A stretch of 64,000 nucleotides of DNA from Helianthus annuus (GCF_002127325.2 NC_035449.2:138932807-138996806); one strand, 5' to 3'; shown: positions 22,138 to 33,617, counted from the first letter of the stretch. Numbers and translations are program-made. Notes: generated from the sequence alone by a model not told the origin.

Positions 22138-22150
22138 GCTATTTATAATG
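22138..22150 (-). promoter_or_regulatory. TATA box of element B LTR
   Basis: The minus strand reads CATTATAAATAGC, about 180 bp downstream in element sense of the GC-rich inverted repeats. The same box occurs at about 32655-32667 in the other LTR. Confidence 0.65.
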
Positions 22151-22321
22151 TTCAAAAAGCCTCAAGATCATCACAACTCAGCCTACAGCTGATTATGGAT
22201 GATGGGCATGTGTCCCCTGGAGCTATGGGTCAAGTGTAGGGTGCCCATGCCTCATTTATTGGAGATTTGGTCGTTCATAATGCTCAAAAGGCAAGAAGTT
22301 ACAACTTTATGCATCTGGGCA

Positions 22322-22451
22322 TTTTACGCGGCCCGCATGGGAGTTCCATGCTTGTTTAATGCGGGTCGCCTGGGATTCAAATAACAGGCGCGTAAAACAG
22401 GAGGCTCGCGGCCCGCCTACACTTAGGCTATTACTTAACGCGGGTCGCGAG
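22322..22451. promoter_or_regulatory. nested CpG-rich inverted repeats in element B U3
   Basis: Three arm pairs: TTTTACGCG (22322-22330) with CGCGTAAAA (22389-22397); GCGGCCCGCAT (22328-22338) with ATGCGGGTCGC (22359-22369, one mismatch); CTCGCGGCCCGC (22405-22416) with GCGGGTCGCGAG (22440-22451, one mismatch). All are repeated in the right LTR. They stand out in an AT-rich LTR. Confidence 0.75.
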
Positions 22452-23095
22452 AGGTTGAAATTTCAGAAATCTTAAATCTTTTGAAATGATTACGAAATCC
22501 TGGTAATTAATAACGAAATCTTTCGTAATTATTAACCTGCCCTTTCGGGTTTGAAGGGGTAACTTTGCGGTTTGGCCCTCGGTTATTTACCGATAGGGGC
22601 CTCGTGCTATTTACCCGCATTATTAAGTCCCCGGTTAGTTTATTAATTATTTGGAAAGCCTTAACTTTCACTGTTGACGCTTTTAACCCTTCTCCTACGA
22701 ATTCGATCGTAACTTTCTCGTTTCATAACGAAACTTCGCGAAATTTATATATTATATTTTAGTGAGTGTATAATACCGTTACAAAGCCTTGGGAACGTTA
22801 AAGGGTCACTCAGAGGTATAATTAAACATGTTGACACAGTTAACCCCTGTAGCTTGTAATCTCTCACTTTCTTTCGTGTTTCGCTTTCGTACGATCTATG
22901 ATACATTCGTTTGAAGGTTCAAGCATTTATTTAGGGTTACTATACAGTATATTTACCCTTGTTGACATTTATAACCCTCGAATTTACATACTTTCAAGGT
23001 TTGTCAAAATTAGTCCTTTATTAAATACAAATGCCACGTGTAATCAAATGACACGTGTTAACACATTATTGGACACAAAAATTCGAGGTGTTACA

Positions 23096-23120
23096 TCCTT
23101 ACCCCCTTAAAATAAATCTC
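23096..23120 (-). other. polypurine tract of element B
   Basis: The minus strand reads TTTTAAGGGGGTAAGGA directly before the 3' LTR, the standard site for plus-strand priming. Confidence 0.8.
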
Positions 23121-23130
23121 GACCCGAGAT

Positions 23131-25788
23131 TTACTCAAATAAATAGGGGTACTTTTCTTTCATTGTGTCTTCGACTTCCCACGTATATTCGGGACCTCTA
23201 CGAGCATCCCATTTGACTTTTACAATCGGTACGTGCTTTCTTCGAAGTTTCTTCACCTGTCGATCTTCAATCGACAAAGGTTTTTCTATAAACTTTAAGC
23301 TCTCATCTATATGCACATCTGTGTGTGGAATCACCAATGATTCATCGGCGAAGCACTTTTTGAGATTGCAGATGTGGAACACATTGTGAATTCCATTGAG
23401 CTCTTCAGGCAAGTTCAACTTATAGGCGACTGACCCGACCCGTTCAATGACCTCAAAAGGTCCTATGTATCTCGGACTCAGTTTGCCTTTCTTGCCGAAA
23501 CGCATCACCCCCTTCCAGGGCGATACTTTAAGCAACACCTTTTCACCTACATCAAAGTGAAGATCCTTACGTTTTGGATCGGCGTAGCTTTTCTGCCTAT
23601 CGCGGGCAGCCTTGAGACGTTCCCGGATCTGGACAATCTTGTCCGTTGTCTGGAAAACAATCTCTGGTCCTGATAATTGGACCTCTCCTACTTCCGCCCA
23701 ACAAACAGGCGATCTACATTTCCTACCGTATAATGCCTCGAAAGGCGCAGCCTTTATGCTGGTGTGGTAGCTATTATTGTAGGAGAATTCGATTAGGGGT
23801 AGGTTCTTATCCCAGTTACCACCTAAATCGATCGCACATGTACGAAGCATGTCTTCTAGCGTTTGAATGGTACGCTCACTCTGACCGTCCGTCTGTGGAT
23901 GGTAAGCCGTACTGAAGTTCAAACGCGTGCCCAGAGATTGCTGGAAACTCTTCCAGAAGTGAGACGTGTACCTGGTATCCCTGTCGGAGATAATAGTCAC
24001 AGGTATGCCGTGTAAGGCTACAATCTTATCAACATAAAGTTGGGCTAACATATCGGAGCTATACGTCTCCTTGATGGGTAGAAAATGAGCTGATTTAGTC
24101 AGCCTATCAACTATGACCCATATTGTATCGTTTCCCTTCCTGGTTTTGGGTAACTTGGTTATGAAGTCCATAGTTACGCATTCCCACTTCCACTCGGGAA
24201 GCTCAGGCTGTTGTAGCAAGCCAGACGGCTTTTGGTGCTCGGCTTTGACTTGAGCACAAGTCAAGCACCTTGCTACGTGGGCGGCCACAGACTTTTTCAA
24301 GCCTATCCACCAATAATTTGCCTTTAAATCTTGATACATTTTGTCAGCACCAGGATGGACTGAATATCTGGAACTATGGGCTTCCTGGAGGATAACATCT
24401 CGTAGTCCTCCATAAATCGGAACCCATATACGTCCGTTCAGTCTAAGGATTCCATCCTTGCTAAGAGTCAACTGCTCCTCAGTTACTCCTAACTTTTCAT
24501 TAGGATAATTAGCTTCCAACACAGCCTCTCGCTGTGCAGCTAAAATCCTTTCAATTAAATTGTTCTTGACCTCAATGCTCTTGGCATTGATTCGAATAGG
24601 TTTTACCCTTTCTTTCCTGCTTAAGGCATCAACGACTACATTCGCTTTGCCGGGATGGTACCTGATCTCGCAATCATAGTCATTCAAGGTTTCCATCCAA
24701 CGACGCTGCCTCATGTTCAACTCCTTCTGATTGAACAGGTGCTGGAGGCTTTTGTGATCAGAATAAATCACGAACTTAATACCATAAAGGTAATGCCTCC
24801 ATAATTTCAGTGCAAATACAACGGCACCCAACTCCAAATCATGGGTGGTGTAATTCTTTTCATGCACCTTTAATTGCCTTGAAGCATAGGCAATCACCTT
24901 GCCCTTCTGCATAAGCACACACCCCATGCCTGTGTGTGATGCATCGCAGTAAACTACAAATTCATCTGTACCTTCAGGTAGTGTCAACACAGGTGTGTTG
25001 CTTAGCTTTTGCTTCAGTATTTCGAAGGACTCTTGCTGCTTTGGGCCCCAAATAAACTTTTCTTTCTTCTTGGTTAGGGAAGTCAAGGGCGCAGCAATCC
25101 TTGAAAAATTTTCAATAAACCTCCGGTAGTATCCTGCTAACCCCAGGAAACTACGGATTTCGGTAGGCGTCTTTGGCTCTTGCCAGTTCATGACCGCCTC
25201 TACCTTAGCGGGATCTACTTGAATACCACGCTCACTCACAACGTGTCCTAAAAACTGAACCTCTCGTAGCCAGAATTCACATTTCGAGAATTTGGCGTAG
25301 AGTTTCTCACGCTGTAGTAATTCGAGAATGCAACGGAGGTGCTTCTCGTGGTCTGCTTGGTTCTTGGAATATATAAGGATATCGTCGATGAAGACTATGA
25401 CAAATTTGTCCAAATACGGCTTGCAGACGCGATTCATGAGATCCATGAACGCAGCCGGTGCATTTGTGAGCCCAAAAGGCATCACTAGGAACTCGTAATG
25501 ACCATAGCGAGTCCTAAATGCTGTCTTATGTACATCCTCATCTCTGACCCTTAGCTGATGATAGCCCGACCTTAAGTCGATCTTCGAGAAATAGCTTGCT
25601 CCTTGCAGCTGATCGAATAGATCATCGATCCTCGGCAAAGGATATCTATTCTTTATGGTCACTTTATTTAGCTCTCGATAGTCGATGCACAACCGCATCG
25701 ATCCGTCCTTCTTCTTTACAAATAGGACTGGTGCTCCCCAGGGAGATGAACTAGGTCTGATAAAACCTTTCGCCAGCAGTTCATCCAA
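23131..25788 (-). CDS. element B pol: RT, RNase H, integrase, chromodomain
   Basis: 885 residues, in the same frame as the upstream gag-protease ORF and separated from it only by the amber codon at 25789-25791. The TTG used to mark its start is not a proven initiator. RT about 15-190 with FIDD at 133-136. RNase H acidic residues D281, E319, D344 and D387. Integrase zinc site H471, H478, C508 and C511, with catalytic D541, D602 and E638 (35 residues between the last two). A GPF-type motif lies near 770 and a C-terminal chromodomain ([15 protein letters not shown]) in the last ~50 residues. The chromodomain is the mark of chromoviruses and targets integration to chromatin in that family. All catalytic residues checked are intact. 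Confidence 0.93.
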   Translation of the reverse strand: MDELLAKGFIRPSSSPWGAPVLFVKKKDGSMRLCIDYRELNKVTIKNRYPLPRIDDLFDQLQGASYFSKIDLRSGYHQLRVRDEDVHKTAFRTRYGHYEFLVMPFGLTNAPAAFMDLMNRVCKPYLDKFVIVFIDDILIYSKNQADHEKHLRCILELLQREKLYAKFSKCEFWLREVQFLGHVVSERGIQVDPAKVEAVMNWQEPKTPTEIRSFLGLAGYYRRFIENFSRIAAPLTSLTKKKEKFIWGPKQQESFEILKQKLSNTPVLTLPEGTDEFVVYCDASHTGMGCVLMQKGKVIAYASRQLKVHEKNYTTHDLELGAVVFALKLWRHYLYGIKFVIYSDHKSLQHLFNQKELNMRQRRWMETLNDYDCEIRYHPGKANVVVDALSRKERVKPIRINAKSIEVKNNLIERILAAQREAVLEANYPNEKLGVTEEQLTLSKDGILRLNGRIWVPIYGGLRDVILQEAHSSRYSVHPGADKMYQDLKANYWWIGLKKSVAAHVARCLTCAQVKAEHQKPSGLLQQPELPEWKWECVTMDFITKLPKTRKGNDTIWVIVDRLTKSAHFLPIKETYSSDMLAQLYVDKIVALHGIPVTIISDRDTRYTSHFWKSFQQSLGTRLNFSTAYHPQTDGQSERTIQTLEDMLRTCAIDLGGNWDKNLPLIEFSYNNSYHTSIKAAPFEALYGRKCRSPVCWAEVGEVQLSGPEIVFQTTDKIVQIRERLKAARDRQKSYADPKRKDLHFDVGEKVLLKVSPWKGVMRFGKKGKLSPRYIGPFEVIERVGSVAYKLNLPEELNGIHNVFHICNLKKCFADESLVIPHTDVHIDESLKFIEKPLSIEDRQVKKLRRKHVPIVKVKWDARRGPEYTWEVEDTMKEKYPYLFE

Positions 25789-27678
25789 CTAGGTCCTCAG
25801 TTCTTTCATTTCTGTTGGAGCTAGCCTGTAAGGTGCTCTTGCTATCGGAGCTGCTCCAGGAATGATGTCTATTCTGAACTCCACTTGTCTATCTGGTGGC
25901 AAACTCGGTAGTTCTTCAGGAAAAACCTCGGGATATTCAGAAATGACAGGAAGATCCTCGATCTTCGGCTTAGGTTCTTCTATTATCACCTGAGCCATGT
26001 AAATTACACAGCCTCTGTTCAAACACCTTGAAGCTTTGAGCATAGGTACGTCCTCGGGTAACCCGTACTGCGTATCTCCTCGAATGGTAAGCGAATCACC
26101 ACTCGGAGTCTTTACTACTATATGCCTTTTGCCGCAAATGATTTGGGCCTGATTACAGGATAACCAGTCCATGCCTAGCACAATGTCAAAACCCGCTAAT
26201 TTGAAGGGAAGTAGAGATAAAGGAAAAGAATGGTTCCTAATGGACATTTCACATCCTTCTAGAACAGTTGAGACGGTTTCTATCGTGCCGTCTGCTAACT
26301 CTACTTCGTATTTCACATCAAGGGTTTTGATAGGCATATTTAGTAGTTGGCAAAATTTCTGGTCTATAAAGGATTTATCAGCGCCAGAATCGAATAGTAC
26401 TCTTGCAAATATATTATTTACGAGAAAAGTACCTGTAAGCACGTTGTCGTTCTGGACCGCTTCCTTTGCATCCATGCGAAAAACTCTCGCATTTGACTTC
26501 TTTGTCTCTTCCGCCTTCTTGGCATACTTAGGGCAGTTACTCTTGATGTGCCCCTTTTCGTTACAACCATAGCAGGTTGCATCCTTGATCTTTTTGCACT
26601 CCACAGTCTTATGATCCTTGGACTTGCATAGTCCACAGGAAGGAGTCTTTGTTTGCGACTGTGAGTTTGATGCAAATCTGCACTTCCCAGAGTGGGGTTT
26701 CTTGCAGATTTTGCAGTTGAGCCTTTCACCAGCTTGCCCATCTTTCTTTGTCTCAGCCCCTTTCTTGCCGTCACCGTTTCCACGGTGCTTCTTTCCAGAT
26801 CTTCGTGAGGTATTATCCTCACGTTTTCTCTTCTCAGCCTCCTTGCTCCTTAGTGTCCTCAGACGGACAGCGTCTAAGGTGAGAGACAAGGAGAGGTCAG
26901 TAACTGACCTGAAGGTCGTCGGCCGGGAGGCCTTTACACTCGCCTTTATCGCAGGCTCCAAGCCCCCAATGAAACGGGCAATTCTTCGAGGTTCTGGTGT
27001 CACAAGGTATGGGACCAGACGAGACATTGTATTGAAACTCGTCAAATATGCCTGGCAGTCCAGGTTCGTCATCACCAGTGACACAAAGTCAGCCTCGATC
27101 TTCTCAACCTCATGCTGAGGGCAGTAGTTTTCCTTAATGAGAGCAATAAATTCCTCCCATGTCATCTTGTACAAAGCAGACTTACCAGATGCCTGCACCA
27201 ACGCCCTCCACCATGCCAGGGCCTCGCCCTTAAATGACTGGGACACATACTTCACCACATCCCTCTCTGTACACCCGCTGATGTCCACAATAGTGTCCAT
27301 CTCATCTAGCCAGGTGATACAATCCACAGCACCTTTCTCCCCTGTAAATTCCCGGGGCTTACAAGATACAAAGTATTTGTAGGTGCAACCCTTAGCATTT
27401 GATGCATCAGTATATTCTCTATCGCGATGAACGCTGTTCTCAATGGACGAGTGTTTGTCGTCATCTTTCTTAGGTTGAGAGGGTGGTTTGGAGTGTGTCT
27501 TTGGTTTAGAGGGTGGTTTTGACACAGTTCTGCCTTGGGACTCGGTATATTGACGATCAAGAGCTGCCTGAACAGCATTGTCAATCAGAGCCTTCAGCTG
27601 TGCGCCTGTCAGATGCACTGGCGCATTGTCGTAGTCATCATCATTAGTATGGCTATTCTCTCCGTTGGGATCCGCCAT
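25789..27678 (-). CDS. element B gag-protease
   Basis: 629 residues from ATG at 27678. Capsid-type gag about 100-270 (FTGEKGAVDC, ALAWWRALVQ). Three Cys/His clusters follow: C322-C325-H329-C333, then canonical CCHC knuckles at 348-361 and 369-382. Protease motif VLFDSGAD has its active Asp at 430, followed by an ILG-type second motif (FDIVLGMDWL). The frame ends at an amber codon in the protease-RT linker, where element A has a glutamine codon. Without readthrough no RT would be made from this copy. Confidence 0.92.
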   Translation of the reverse strand: MADPNGENSHTNDDDYDNAPVHLTGAQLKALIDNAVQAALDRQYTESQGRTVSKPPSKPKTHSKPPSQPKKDDDKHSSIENSVHRDREYTDASNAKGCTYKYFVSCKPREFTGEKGAVDCITWLDEMDTIVDISGCTERDVVKYVSQSFKGEALAWWRALVQASGKSALYKMTWEEFIALIKENYCPQHEVEKIEADFVSLVMTNLDCQAYLTSFNTMSRLVPYLVTPEPRRIARFIGGLEPAIKASVKASRPTTFRSVTDLSLSLTLDAVRLRTLRSKEAEKRKREDNTSRRSGKKHRGNGDGKKGAETKKDGQAGERLNCKICKKPHSGKCRFASNSQSQTKTPSCGLCKSKDHKTVECKKIKDATCYGCNEKGHIKSNCPKYAKKAEETKKSNARVFRMDAKEAVQNDNVLTGTFLVNNIFARVLFDSGADKSFIDQKFCQLLNMPIKTLDVKYEVELADGTIETVSTVLEGCEMSIRNHSFPLSLLPFKLAGFDIVLGMDWLSCNQAQIICGKRHIVVKTPSGDSLTIRGDTQYGLPEDVPMLKASRCLNRGCVIYMAQVIIEEPKPKIEDLPVISEYPEVFPEELPSLPPDRQVEFRIDIIPGAAPIARAPYRLAPTEMKELRT

Positions 27679-27949
27679 TGTAACTTGAATCTGTTACAGA
27701 AGATAACAAAATTTTATTCAGGAGATTATCATATGATTGTCTTTTATGACAATTTGTCAACCATGGTACAGAGACCATATTTGGTTAACTTATTACTTCA
27801 TTACCTATTAGGATTTGAATATATCCTATTTCAGCTATATAAATAGTATTGGCGGCATAAAGCCTAATCATGATGATGTTTTATAATATTAGCCGAGATT
27901 TCAGAGAATCAAAGGCATAGAGGTTTGAACCGTAGTTCTCTTACCCCTT

Positions 27950-27985
27950 TCTGGCAGGGAGTCCCCCTTTCTGGCAGGGAGTCAT
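27950..27985 (-). repeat. short tandem duplication in B leader
   Basis: CTTTCTGGCAGGGAGTC occurs twice in direct succession. Confidence 0.8.
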
Positions 27986-28025
27986 AGACCACCACTGTCT
28001 TTTGTCTTTATAAGACAATTATTAC

Positions 28026-28290
28026 GGCCCACAGGCACTACATCACTAATGGATGCTTTAATAATATCGGCCCGTAGGCACTACATTGCTAATGGATGTT
28101 TTAATAATATTGGCCCGTAGGCACTACATCACTAATGGATGTTTTTAATAATATTGGCCCGTAGGCACTACATCACTAATGGATGTTTTTAATAATATTG
28201 GCCCGTAGGCACTACATCACTAATGGATGTTTTTAATATGGTTGGCCCGTAGGCACTATATTTCTAATGGATGTTACATCTCAAATGGAT
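28026..28290 (-). repeat. six tandem 43-44 bp units in B leader
   Basis: Units start GGCCCGTAGGCACTACATC at 28026, 28069, 28112, 28156, 28200 and 28244. Central units are nearly identical and the outer ones diverge. The array lies between the extra ORF and gag, inside the genomic RNA leader. There is no spacer diversity, so it is not CRISPR-like. Confidence 0.92.
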
Positions 28291-28681
28291 GTTTATAAAT
28301 AATCATCTTCATTGATGATTTAACCCATGATTTATAAATCGTTTAGTTGGGTTTTTGAAATCCTTTAAAGGATTATTGTATAAGAATGACGTGTGTGATT
28401 TTTAACGAATCACATCTGCCATGATTGTTAACATGCGCACAGAGGTTAACAGGGAATCAGAATCTTTTCAATTAGGTCGTACCATCTTGACTGGATCTTA
28501 AAAGACACCAAGCTAGGTTTCACCTTTTAAGATTCTTTATTTAGGCAGATCAATTAAAAGGATTGGTTTTGATTTATGTCATACATATTAAAACAAAACT
28601 CATAACATACATTCCATAATCTCAAATACAATTACATATCGCCCTAAACGGGTCTTTCAAATAGTATATACCTCCATAGAG

Positions 28682-28800
28682 GTATAAAATAAGTGACAAG
28701 TCCACGTAGGGACTAACATAAGATAGATGTCCATGCAAGGACAAAAATAAGTCCACATAGGGACTTAAATACGATAAGTGTCCACGCAGGGACTTATTTC
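28682..28800 (-). repeat. four units of a semi-palindromic GTCC(A/C)..AGGGAC motif in B leader
   Basis: GTCCACGTAGGGACT, GTCCATGCAAGGACA, GTCCACATAGGGACT and GTCCACGCAGGGACT are spaced about 26-30 bp apart. Each could form a small hairpin (GTCC with GGAC) in RNA. Confidence 0.75.
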
Positions 28801-28834
28801 AAAGTAGAAATTACATTAGTACAACTATTAAGGG

Positions 28835-30048
28835 CTAGTGGTCACGTTTCTTCTTTTTGCCCTTTAGTAGGTTTGCCAAGCCCTTGAGAAATCCTCGGTG
28901 GCTTTTCTTTTCTTCCTCGAACTCTCTCTCCACACGATCTAGTCGATGGAGTATCTCTTCCTGTTCAGGAGGAGAGAAACGTGGTTGCGGCGCTTGATGC
29001 GGAACTGGGGGTCTGGGAGGTATTGGATACCCATGAGCTGAGTAGTCCGGTGGTCCCATGTTCCCATGAGCTCCGTCAGGGTAGCGCGCATTATATCTAG
29101 CCGACACCACATATGGGTCGCGCTCATAATTATAGTTATATTGTGCTTGTGATGGTTCGAACGGGTTGTAAGCCGTCGGACCCGTATAAGCAGGTATGGG
29201 TTGGTCATACCCAAATGGTGGCGAATTTGGTGCAGCTGGTGCGGAGTTCGCCTCCTGTATAGGACTTGAAGGTCCTTCTTCTAGTAGTGGCGGATAATGG
29301 CTACTACTAGAGTGTCGAGGAGTGCTGAAGTGGATACCCCCTCCTCCTCGTGTAGACATACGAGCATTTGTCCTCCTACGCCTCGGCGGATCAGGCATTA
29401 CTGGTTGCGCCGGTGGCGGAGGTGGTGGCGTAACTACCTCAAAGCGTGAATCCTCAGAGGGATCCTATGGATGTCGCGGTTGTTGTGATGTCTGTTGAGG
29501 TGGCGTGTAGTACCACTCATGTCGGTCAAACAACGCTTGGAAACTATCTGGCCCCTGATAGGTGTGCCATGGAAGGATGACCCATCAGAGACTTCTATCG
29601 GATGCGTGGGCGTACCACGAGCAGGTTCAGTTGGATCAGCATCTTCATCCATATGGTCTTCGGAGAAGTGATCTTGTGGCCCTAATGGAACAAAGCCTGA
29701 AGGTTCCTGTATGTAGTCAGCCGGATTAAACTGACCTATGAAGTATGGAGTAGGGTCGTCGTAATTTCGGTGCGATACCGAACGTTGTAGAGGTATGAAG
29801 GAAGGTTGTGGGTTGTTGGGATCATTCTCTGAGTTTGGCCCAAAGGAGTGTCGGTAGGATGGCGTTGAGCTGTGCGAGGTGGAATGCCTCGCGGGTTCGT
29901 AGAGATCTCTTCGTCGTTGTGGTTCTTCGCTCCTTGTCATTGAAGGATGTCTTGTACCTGATGGTCCAGCTTCGTTATCGTGATGTGTCACGATTTCTCC
30001 TCTGCCTCTTCTTCCCCTTCCTCTTCCTCGGAATATAACAGGTGGCAT
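28835..30048 (-). pseudogene. element B additional ORF between PBS and gag
   Basis: Two minus-strand frames, 30048-29434 (204 aa) and 29398-28835 (187 aa), look like one original ORF of about 400 codons broken by a one-base shift near 29545-29562 and a TAG at 29465-29467. The N terminus is Arg/Gly-rich (RGRGRGRRGRGE). The middle is Pro-, Ser- and Tyr-rich and probably disordered. The C terminus is a charged helix ending in a basic cluster (LLKGKKKKRDH). It has no zinc knuckle, protease or other domain I recognise. RGG-like and Lys-rich ends would suit RNA or DNA binding, which is inference. Codon continuity across about 1.2 kb argues it was once translated. Confidence 0.65.
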
Positions 30049-30206
30049 TTTCCTGCTTTATAAAACTTTAAATTCCAATAATAAAAGAAAAGACAAAATT
30101 GGAATAACAATTCGAATTTGTCCTAAGTTATTGTCTAGACTCAAGTATGTGCAATTGTGTCATTGAGATTAAACACATTAGGATAGTGTTTAATTCACTC
30201 AATGTT
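30049..30206 (-). other. element B leader between PBS and additional ORF
   Basis: About 160 bp of untranslated leader with no repeats seen. Confidence 0.6.
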
Positions 30207-30219
30207 GGCTCTGATACCA
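30207..30219 (-). other. PBS of element B
   Basis: The minus strand reads TGGTATCAGAGCC, the initiator-Met tRNA site, three bases inside the 5' LTR. Confidence 0.92.
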
Positions 30220-30222
30220 ACC

Positions 30223-33200
30223 TGTCACACCCCGATTTCCACGTGTCTCACCGGTGGGCCCGGTGGGGGATTACCGTGACGATGTTGGCAACAATATAGT
30301 CAAACCACAAAATTATATAATGCACAGCGGAAGCTTAAGATAAATATATAAACTTCAACCTCTGGTTGTAATATCAAATGTATTACAGAAGTTGAATATA
30401 TCCACAGCGGATCAAAAAGTAATAAATATTGTTCATTCAGATGCAGCATCGAGTTTGCGAGACTATGTACGATGCTTAGGACGCCTATACCAGCCCATTT
30501 CGTATAGTACCTGCACTTAATCTTTTTGGGGAAAATACGTCAGTTTACACTGGTAAATACATTCAACTGACACATTTGAAAATGTTTATTAAAATTGATT
30601 TGAATGCACAAGGCACAAACTCTTTTATAACTTGGGAAAATTATTAAAATCTTGTGAACGATTTACATGTTCTTTTATGCGCTCAGTAGCCCGGGTCATG
30701 CCGGGTTAAAGATTTATAGACACACCACATTGCGTAAAACCGTAGTATAAAAACCAACGGCTACGTCTTTTAATTTAATGTCGACAATATATACCGGGTG
30801 TACGCCTACACCGGGATGTCGATGGTCGTGGCCATTTCGTAAAATGATGCCAAGGATATCCGGGACAACGGTCATTAAACCCCCCAAAGGCTTTTAAGAA
30901 ACAAAACTGTTTAAATGAGCCGATCATATTATTTAATTAACCACCTAAGCGATGGAAGAATATAATGCTCAATCAAGCGGTATTAATATACCGTAACCCA
31001 AGCCCATATAGGGGAAATAAGTTAAAGTATTTACCTTTGCAAGTATATTTCCTTAATTTGGATTAAATCACCGATAGCTTTTACCGGGGGCTCCTAATCT
31101 GGAACGAAGGTTTTAATTAACCTCTTAGAATCCTAACGAGTCGTTATAATGGCCGTAGCCTAGACCGGTTGGTTCCGATATATGAATATGGTTTAATCGC
31201 GTGAAAAGGCGAAAACCGAGAATGGAGTGCGATTCTGACCCAACAAGTTCAGAGACTTGTTTTATATGGGTTTATGGTTCACACTCTGGATTTTGGGGTC
31301 CAAATAATATAATTTGACCCGTATCGGCTAATTTATGAAAACTAGTTTCATAAGCCGAACCGTGCACGCAATAGGCGAAACGGTTAACCATGAGTGTCGT
31401 ACGCTTATTTCCTAAGTCAATATGCCTTAAAGAGGTTGTGGTATCAGTAGGATACCTTCCGTGATGCCCGTAACGAGTTTTAGTTAATATTACGCCCCGT
31501 AGGGGCTTTTCGGTCATTTTAAAGACTTTTAAAGAGCTTTTCGAGTTCTACAGGAAATCTGAGTTTCCCGTACAGCTTATAAAGCTTAAAATACTTTATT
31601 TGTTATTTGGAACCAGTGGCAACTGGAATCGGGTCAAAAGACCTTGTAGAACCCATGTTTTGGCCGAAAAGGGCATATTCGGTATTTACCGAACCGTGGC
31701 CATAACCGCAGGTTATGAGCGAGGTAAAAATTATTAAAAATCTTTAAAATTCCCAAAATATTATTTTAATACAGTGGGTAAAAGTTTTGGTGTCGAAATC
31801 TTGGTTTAGATAGGCGTTATGCTAATTGCGCCGTTTATTACAAAAGTTTACTTTAATTGCGCTATTTAGCATAACTCTCATTCTAGACCTCGGGTTGACG
31901 TGAAACTTTAAGGACATGCTTATATTTTAATAAGCAAGGTTCTGGTCCGTTCACGTGTCCGAAATACTCGTTTTATTTTCAAAATGGCGTTACGGTCAAC
32001 TTTTAGGCGATTAACGGAAATGCGCAAAAGACTCGGATAACTCATGAACCGATTACAGAGGTTTATACCATCATGTAACCTGGTCCTAAGAGAGTCCTAA
32101 GGTATATCCATACCTTACTTAAAACGGGTCAGAACTGAAGTCAATGCAAAAGTCAAACTTTTGCGACATTCGGCTCCGAACCGGGTCAATATAGCAAATG
32201 GTCGATTCAAACGAGCGCAAACAAGTTTATATACTTAATATCATATTTTATGAGTGTCAAAACAGGTTTCTTAGTATGTACATTACAGATTATGCATAAA
32301 TCGCGAAAATAGCTTTCTGTTGACTTTTTAAGTGCGCGTTTGACTCGATATTTGACATAGTTAGAGTGGTGATCAGAGGGAACCCTTTTAGGGGTTTATT
32401 ACCCACATAAATACCAGCTCATAACTACTTTTGATCCATCATAAGACTGAACCATTTGCAAGTTATTGTAATGACAACCGTTAGTTACGACGGTTGTGTT
32501 TATAAGCTATAACTATGAAAATGCAAGACCATATTGATTGTGAACGACTTACAGAAGTTATTTCTTGCTTATAGAGCAGAGATGGATGCTTGGGAGCTTA
32601 GAATGATCAGGAGGTGAGTTGTTTGAGGTGTGGTGAACATATGCTCACAATGTGGCTATTTATAATGTTCAAAAAGCCTCAAGATCATCACAACTCAGCC
32701 TACAGCTGATTATGGATGATGGGCATGTGTCCCCTGGAGCTATGGGTCAAGTGTAGGGTGCCCATGCCTCATTTATTGGAGATTTGGTCATTCATAATGC
32801 TCAAAAGGCAAGAAGTTACAACTTTCTGCATCTGGGCGTTTTACGCGGCCCGCATGGGAGTTCCATGCTTGTTTAATGCGGGTCGCCTGGGATTCAAATA
32901 ACAGGCGCGTAAAACAGGAGGCTCGCGGCCCGCCTACACTTAGGCTATTACTTAACGCGGGTCGCGAGAGGTTGAAATTTCAGAAATCTTAAATCTTTTG
33001 AAATGATTACGAAATCCTGGTAATTAATAACGAAATCTTTCGTAATTATTAACCTGCCCTTTCGGGTTTGAAGGGGTAACTTTGCGGTTTGGCCCTCGGT
33101 TATTTACCGATAGGGACCTCGTGCTATTTACCCGCATTATTAAGTCCCCGGTTAGTTTATTAATTATTTGGAAAGCCTTAACTTTCACTGTTGACGCTTT

Positions 33201-33612
33201 TAACCCTTCTCCTACGAATTCGATCGTAACTTTCTCGTTTCATAACGAAACTTCGCGAAATTTATATATTATATTTTAGTGAGTGTATAATACCGTTACA
33301 AAGCCTTGGGAACGTTAAAGGGTCACTCAGAGGTATAATTAAACATGTTGACACAGTTAACCCCTGTAGCTTGTAATCTCTCACTTTCTTTCGTGTTTCG
33401 CTTTCGTACGATCTATGATACATTCGTTTGAAGGTTCAAGCATTTATTTAGGGTTACTATACAGTATATTTACCCTTGTTGACATTTATAACCCTCGAAT
33501 TTACATACTTTCAAGGTTTGTCAAAATTAGTCCTTTATTAAATACAAATGCCACGTGTAATCAAATGACACGTGTTAACACATTATTGGACGCAAAAATT
33601 CGAGGTGTTACA
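30223..33612 (-). repeat. element B 5' LTR (right copy)
   Basis: 3390 bp, same termini as the left copy, followed by TSD CTAAG at 33613. The differences seen are almost all single transitions plus one 2-bp indel near 32287. Confidence 0.93.
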
Positions 33613-33617
33613 CTAAG

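Larger units (their letters stand above)
19708..23095 (-). repeat. element B 3' LTR (left copy)
   Basis: On the plus strand it starts TGTCACACCCCG and ends GAGGTGTTACA. Small open frames inside it repeat in the other LTR and have no coding meaning. It carries GC-rich inverted repeats (22322-22451) and a minus-strand TATA box (22138-22150). Confidence 0.93.
19708..33612 (-). mobile_element. young Ty3 chromovirus B (Tekay/Del-like), complete, antisense
   Basis: 13,905 bp with perfect TSD CTAAG (19703-19707 and 33613-33617). LTRs of 3388 and 3390 bp differ at only about 18-20 positions by eye, about 0.5%, so insertion is recent. In element order (right to left): 5' LTR, PBS, extra ORF, repeat-rich leader, gag-protease, one amber codon, RT-RNase H-integrase-chromodomain, PPT, 3' LTR. 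It lies inside the integrase of element A. Confidence 0.93.

Noticed and set aside
23131..25788. Centromeric CRM-type chromovirus assignment for B
   Set aside because: The C terminus has a typical chromodomain with the WExE-type pattern rather than a CR motif as I know it; Tekay/Del fits better.
28026..28290. Regular repeats reminiscent of a CRISPR array
   Set aside because: Units are contiguous 43-44 bp copies without unique spacers, within a eukaryotic retroelement leader.
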